Below, piece after piece: positions 62,382 through 64,000 of a stretch of 64,000 bases of DNA. The number at the start of each line of letters is the position of its first letter. Positions within the stretch are counted from its first letter, which is position 1. The notes under the pieces are model-generated. The model was given only the letters and a program-made list of their open reading frames with translations, had not been told where the DNA came from and made no database searches. Origin of the DNA: Tepidibacter aestuarii (GTDB lineage Bacteria; Bacillota; Clostridia; Peptostreptococcales; Peptostreptococcaceae); contig NZ_OW235315.1 in assembly GCF_934924865.1 (NCBI RefSeq), positions 62,001 through 126,000 on the forward strand, in the 5' to 3' direction. The position numbers and the translations under genes are program-made.

Positions 62382-63566
62382 ATGGCTAAAAGATTATTTA
62401 CTTCAGAATCAGTTACGGAGGGGCATCCAGATAAAATATGTGACCAAATATCGGATTCAATATTAGATGCATTACTTGAGCAAGATCCTAACTCAAGAGT
62501 TGCTTGTGAGACATCAGTTACTACAGGACTTGTTTTAATATCAGGTGAAATATCTACTAGTGCTTACGTAGATATTCAAAAGGTTGTTAGAAATAGAATT
62601 AAAGAAATAGGATATGATAGAGCTAAGTATGGCTTTGATGGAGATACTTGTGCAGTACTTCTTGCTATAGATGAGCAGTCTTCTGATATCGCCATGGGAG
62701 TTGATGAAGCATTAGAGAGTAAAGAAGGAAAGATGGATGATGAGGTTGAAGCAGTAGGAGCAGGAGACCAAGGTATAATGTTTGGATTTGCTTGTGATGA
62801 GACAGAAGAGTTAATGCCTATGCCTATATCTTTATCTCACAAATTATCTAGAAAATTATCAGAAGTTAGAAAAAATGGTACTTTAAATTACTTAAGACCA
62901 GATGGTAAGACTCAGGTTACAGTTGAGTATGATGGAGATAAGGTTGTAAGAGTAGATACTGTTTTAATATCAACTCAACACAGTCCAGAAGTAACTAGAG
63001 AACAAATAGAGAAAGATTTAATAGAGCATGTTATAAATCCTGTTATACCAGAAGAATTATTAGTTGATACTAGAATATTAGTTAATCCAACAGGAAGATT
63101 CGTTATAGGAGGACCTTGTGGAGATGCAGGTCTTACAGGAAGAAAGATAATAGTAGATACTTACGGTGGATACTCAAGACACGGTGGTGGAGCTTTCTCA
63201 GGAAAAGATGCTACTAAGGTTGATAGATCAGCAGCTTATGCAGCAAGATATGTTGCTAAGAACATAGTTGCAGCAGGACTTGCTAAGAAATGTGAACTAG
63301 AGTTAGCTTATGCAATAGGTGTTGCAGAGCCTGTATCTATAATGGTTGAGACATTTGGAACTGGTAAAGTTTCAGAAGAAAAACTAGTAGAGCTTGTTAA
63401 GAAGCACTTTGATTTAAGACCAGGAGCTATAATAAGAGATCTAGATCTTAAAAAGCCTGTATTCAGACATACAGCAGCTTATGGACACTTTGGAAGAACT
63501 GATTTTGATTTTGCTTGGGAGAGAACTGATAAGGCTGAAATACTTAAAAAAGAAGCATTACAATAA
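62382..63566 (+). CDS. metK: S-adenosylmethionine synthetase
   Basis: Makes SAM from methionine and ATP. The 394-residue protein has [33 protein letters not shown], the [20 protein letters not shown] and [19 protein letters not shown] loops, all family signatures. GGGAGGT precedes ATG. Product feedback is through the upstream SAM-I riboswitch. Confidence 0.98.
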   Translation: MAKRLFTSESVTEGHPDKICDQISDSILDALLEQDPNSRVACETSVTTGLVLISGEISTSAYVDIQKVVRNRIKEIGYDRAKYGFDGDTCAVLLAIDEQSSDIAMGVDEALESKEGKMDDEVEAVGAGDQGIMFGFACDETEELMPMPISLSHKLSRKLSEVRKNGTLNYLRPDGKTQVTVEYDGDKVVRVDTVLISTQHSPEVTREQIEKDLIEHVINPVIPEELLVDTRILVNPTGRFVIGGPCGDAGLTGRKIIVDTYGGYSRHGGGAFSGKDATKVDRSAAYAARYVAKNIVAAGLAKKCELELAYAIGVAEPVSIMVETFGTGKVSEEKLVELVKKHFDLRPGAIIRDLDLKKPVFRHTAAYGHFGRTDFDFAWERTDKAEILKKEALQ

Positions 63567-63576
63567 TATATTTTTT

Positions 63577-63609
63577 ATAAAAGAGGCTTGAATAAGCCTC
63601 TTTTATTTT
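63577..63609 (+). terminator. Terminator after metK
   Basis: AAAAGAGGCTT / AAGCCTCTTTT arms with GAAT loop, then ATTTT. Confidence 0.9.
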
Positions 63610-63745
63610 GCTTAAAAGTATATATAAATACAAGATTATAGAATTCAAAATTTATGGACAATATCATAAATAAAAGAAAGTAAAATATTACAGCATCAAT
63701 TATTTGATATAATAGTAGTATTATAATTATTTAGGAGAAGATATT

Positions 63746-64000
63746 ATGGAAAAAATAAAGGGAATGGTAGTTGAGATTGTATTTAAAAACGATGATAATG
63801 GATATACAGTAGCCGCCCTTGAACACTCAAATGATGAAGTTACTATAGTAGGATGTATGCCAACTATAACAGTAGGTGAAACTATTGAAGTTGATGGCAA
63901 ATGGATAAATCATAAGATGTATGGACCTCAATTTGAAGTGAGTTCATTTATTCCTTGCACACCTGAATCTGAGGAAGGAATATATATATATTTATCATCT
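63746..64000 (+). CDS. recD2: RecD2-like ATP-dependent DNA helicase, 3' partial
   Basis: The first 85 codons up to the window end. MEKIKGMVVEIVFKNDDNGY followed by TVAALEHSNDEVTIVGCMPT and ...VGETIEVDGKWINHKMYGPQFEV is the OB-fold N-terminus of SF1B RecD2 helicases, which act in DNA repair without RecBC. AGGAGA lies before ATG 63746. The helicase motifs lie beyond the window. Confidence 0.88.
   Translation, partial: MEKIKGMVVEIVFKNDDNGYTVAALEHSNDEVTIVGCMPTITVGETIEVDGKWINHKMYGPQFEVSSFIPCTPESEEGIYIYLSS

Overview
The window is low-GC Firmicutes DNA from an anaerobic, spore-forming, flagellated member of the Clostridia. The 16S sequence, AT-rich codon use, AGGAGG ribosome sites, class III ribonucleotide reductase, a ptb/buk plus 2-oxoacid:ferredoxin oxidoreductase fermentation cluster and several stage II/III sporulation genes all point this way. 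From memory, the gene order (cdaA-cdaR ... glmM-glmS ... murA-spoIID-spoIIQ-spoIIID-mbl ... metK-recD2) resembles Clostridioides difficile and its relatives, so I place it in or near the Peptostreptococcaceae. The genus cannot be fixed by reading alone.

Layout. 1-8.3 kb: end of a Na+-pumping decarboxylase beta subunit, birA, a P1-family peptidase, a pantothenate uptake/kinase pair (panT-coaX) behind a tandem pan-motif RNA, dusB, greA, lysS and a small membrane ORF. 8.3-13.2 kb: rRNA operon 1 (16S-23S-5S, no tRNA). 13.2-13.85 kb: two large nested palindromes. 13.9-20.7 kb: an aminotransferase (minus strand), cobQ with a probable alpha-ribazole kinase, then nrdD-nrdG behind paired NrdR boxes. 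21.1-27.2 kb: rRNA operon 2, with tRNA-Ala in the 16S-23S spacer, tRNA-Gly between 23S and 5S, and ten more tRNAs downstream. 27.4-40.9 kb: the c-di-AMP/amino-sugar genes cdaA-cdaR and glmM-glmS (the latter behind a glmS ribozyme), split by buk-ptb-buk, a P-loop ATPase, vorDBAC and a YitT protein. 41-48 kb: accessory genes (Cu/Zn SOD, DUF4179-like protein, truncated PadR and YjdF relics, a Fur-family regulator, a methyltransferase, a GH26-like hydrolase). 48.1-56.4 kb: ywmB-murA-spoIID, spoIIQ, spoIIID, mbl, flagellar rod genes and fabZ. 56.4-56.85 kb: a second pair of palindromes. 56.9-64 kb: an AEC transporter, minus-strand yyaC, a NAGPA-domain protein and a TtcA-like enzyme, a small export protein, SAM riboswitch-metK, and the start of recD2.

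How the genes work together. PanT imports pantothenate and CoaX phosphorylates it for CoA. Vor oxidises branched-chain 2-oxoacids to acyl-CoA with ferredoxin reduction; Ptb and Buk then convert acyl-CoA to acyl-phosphate and ATP. GlmM and GlmS make the amino-sugar precursor that MurA commits to peptidoglycan. SpoIID, SpoIIQ, SpoIIID and YyaC belong to engulfment and spore maturation.

Most unusual signals: (1) a family of about 203-bp nested palindromes whose helices differ in sequence between copies yet stay paired, while loop bases are conserved; (2) a terminator hairpin whose left arm is a sigma-E-like -10 box and whose right arm carries the spoIID start codon; (3) a tandem pan motif abutting the panT ribosome site; (4) a private promoter inside the rRNA spacer; (5) a PadR/YjdF deletion scar; (6) a second small hairpin repeat, one copy of which lies in the rRNA spacer.
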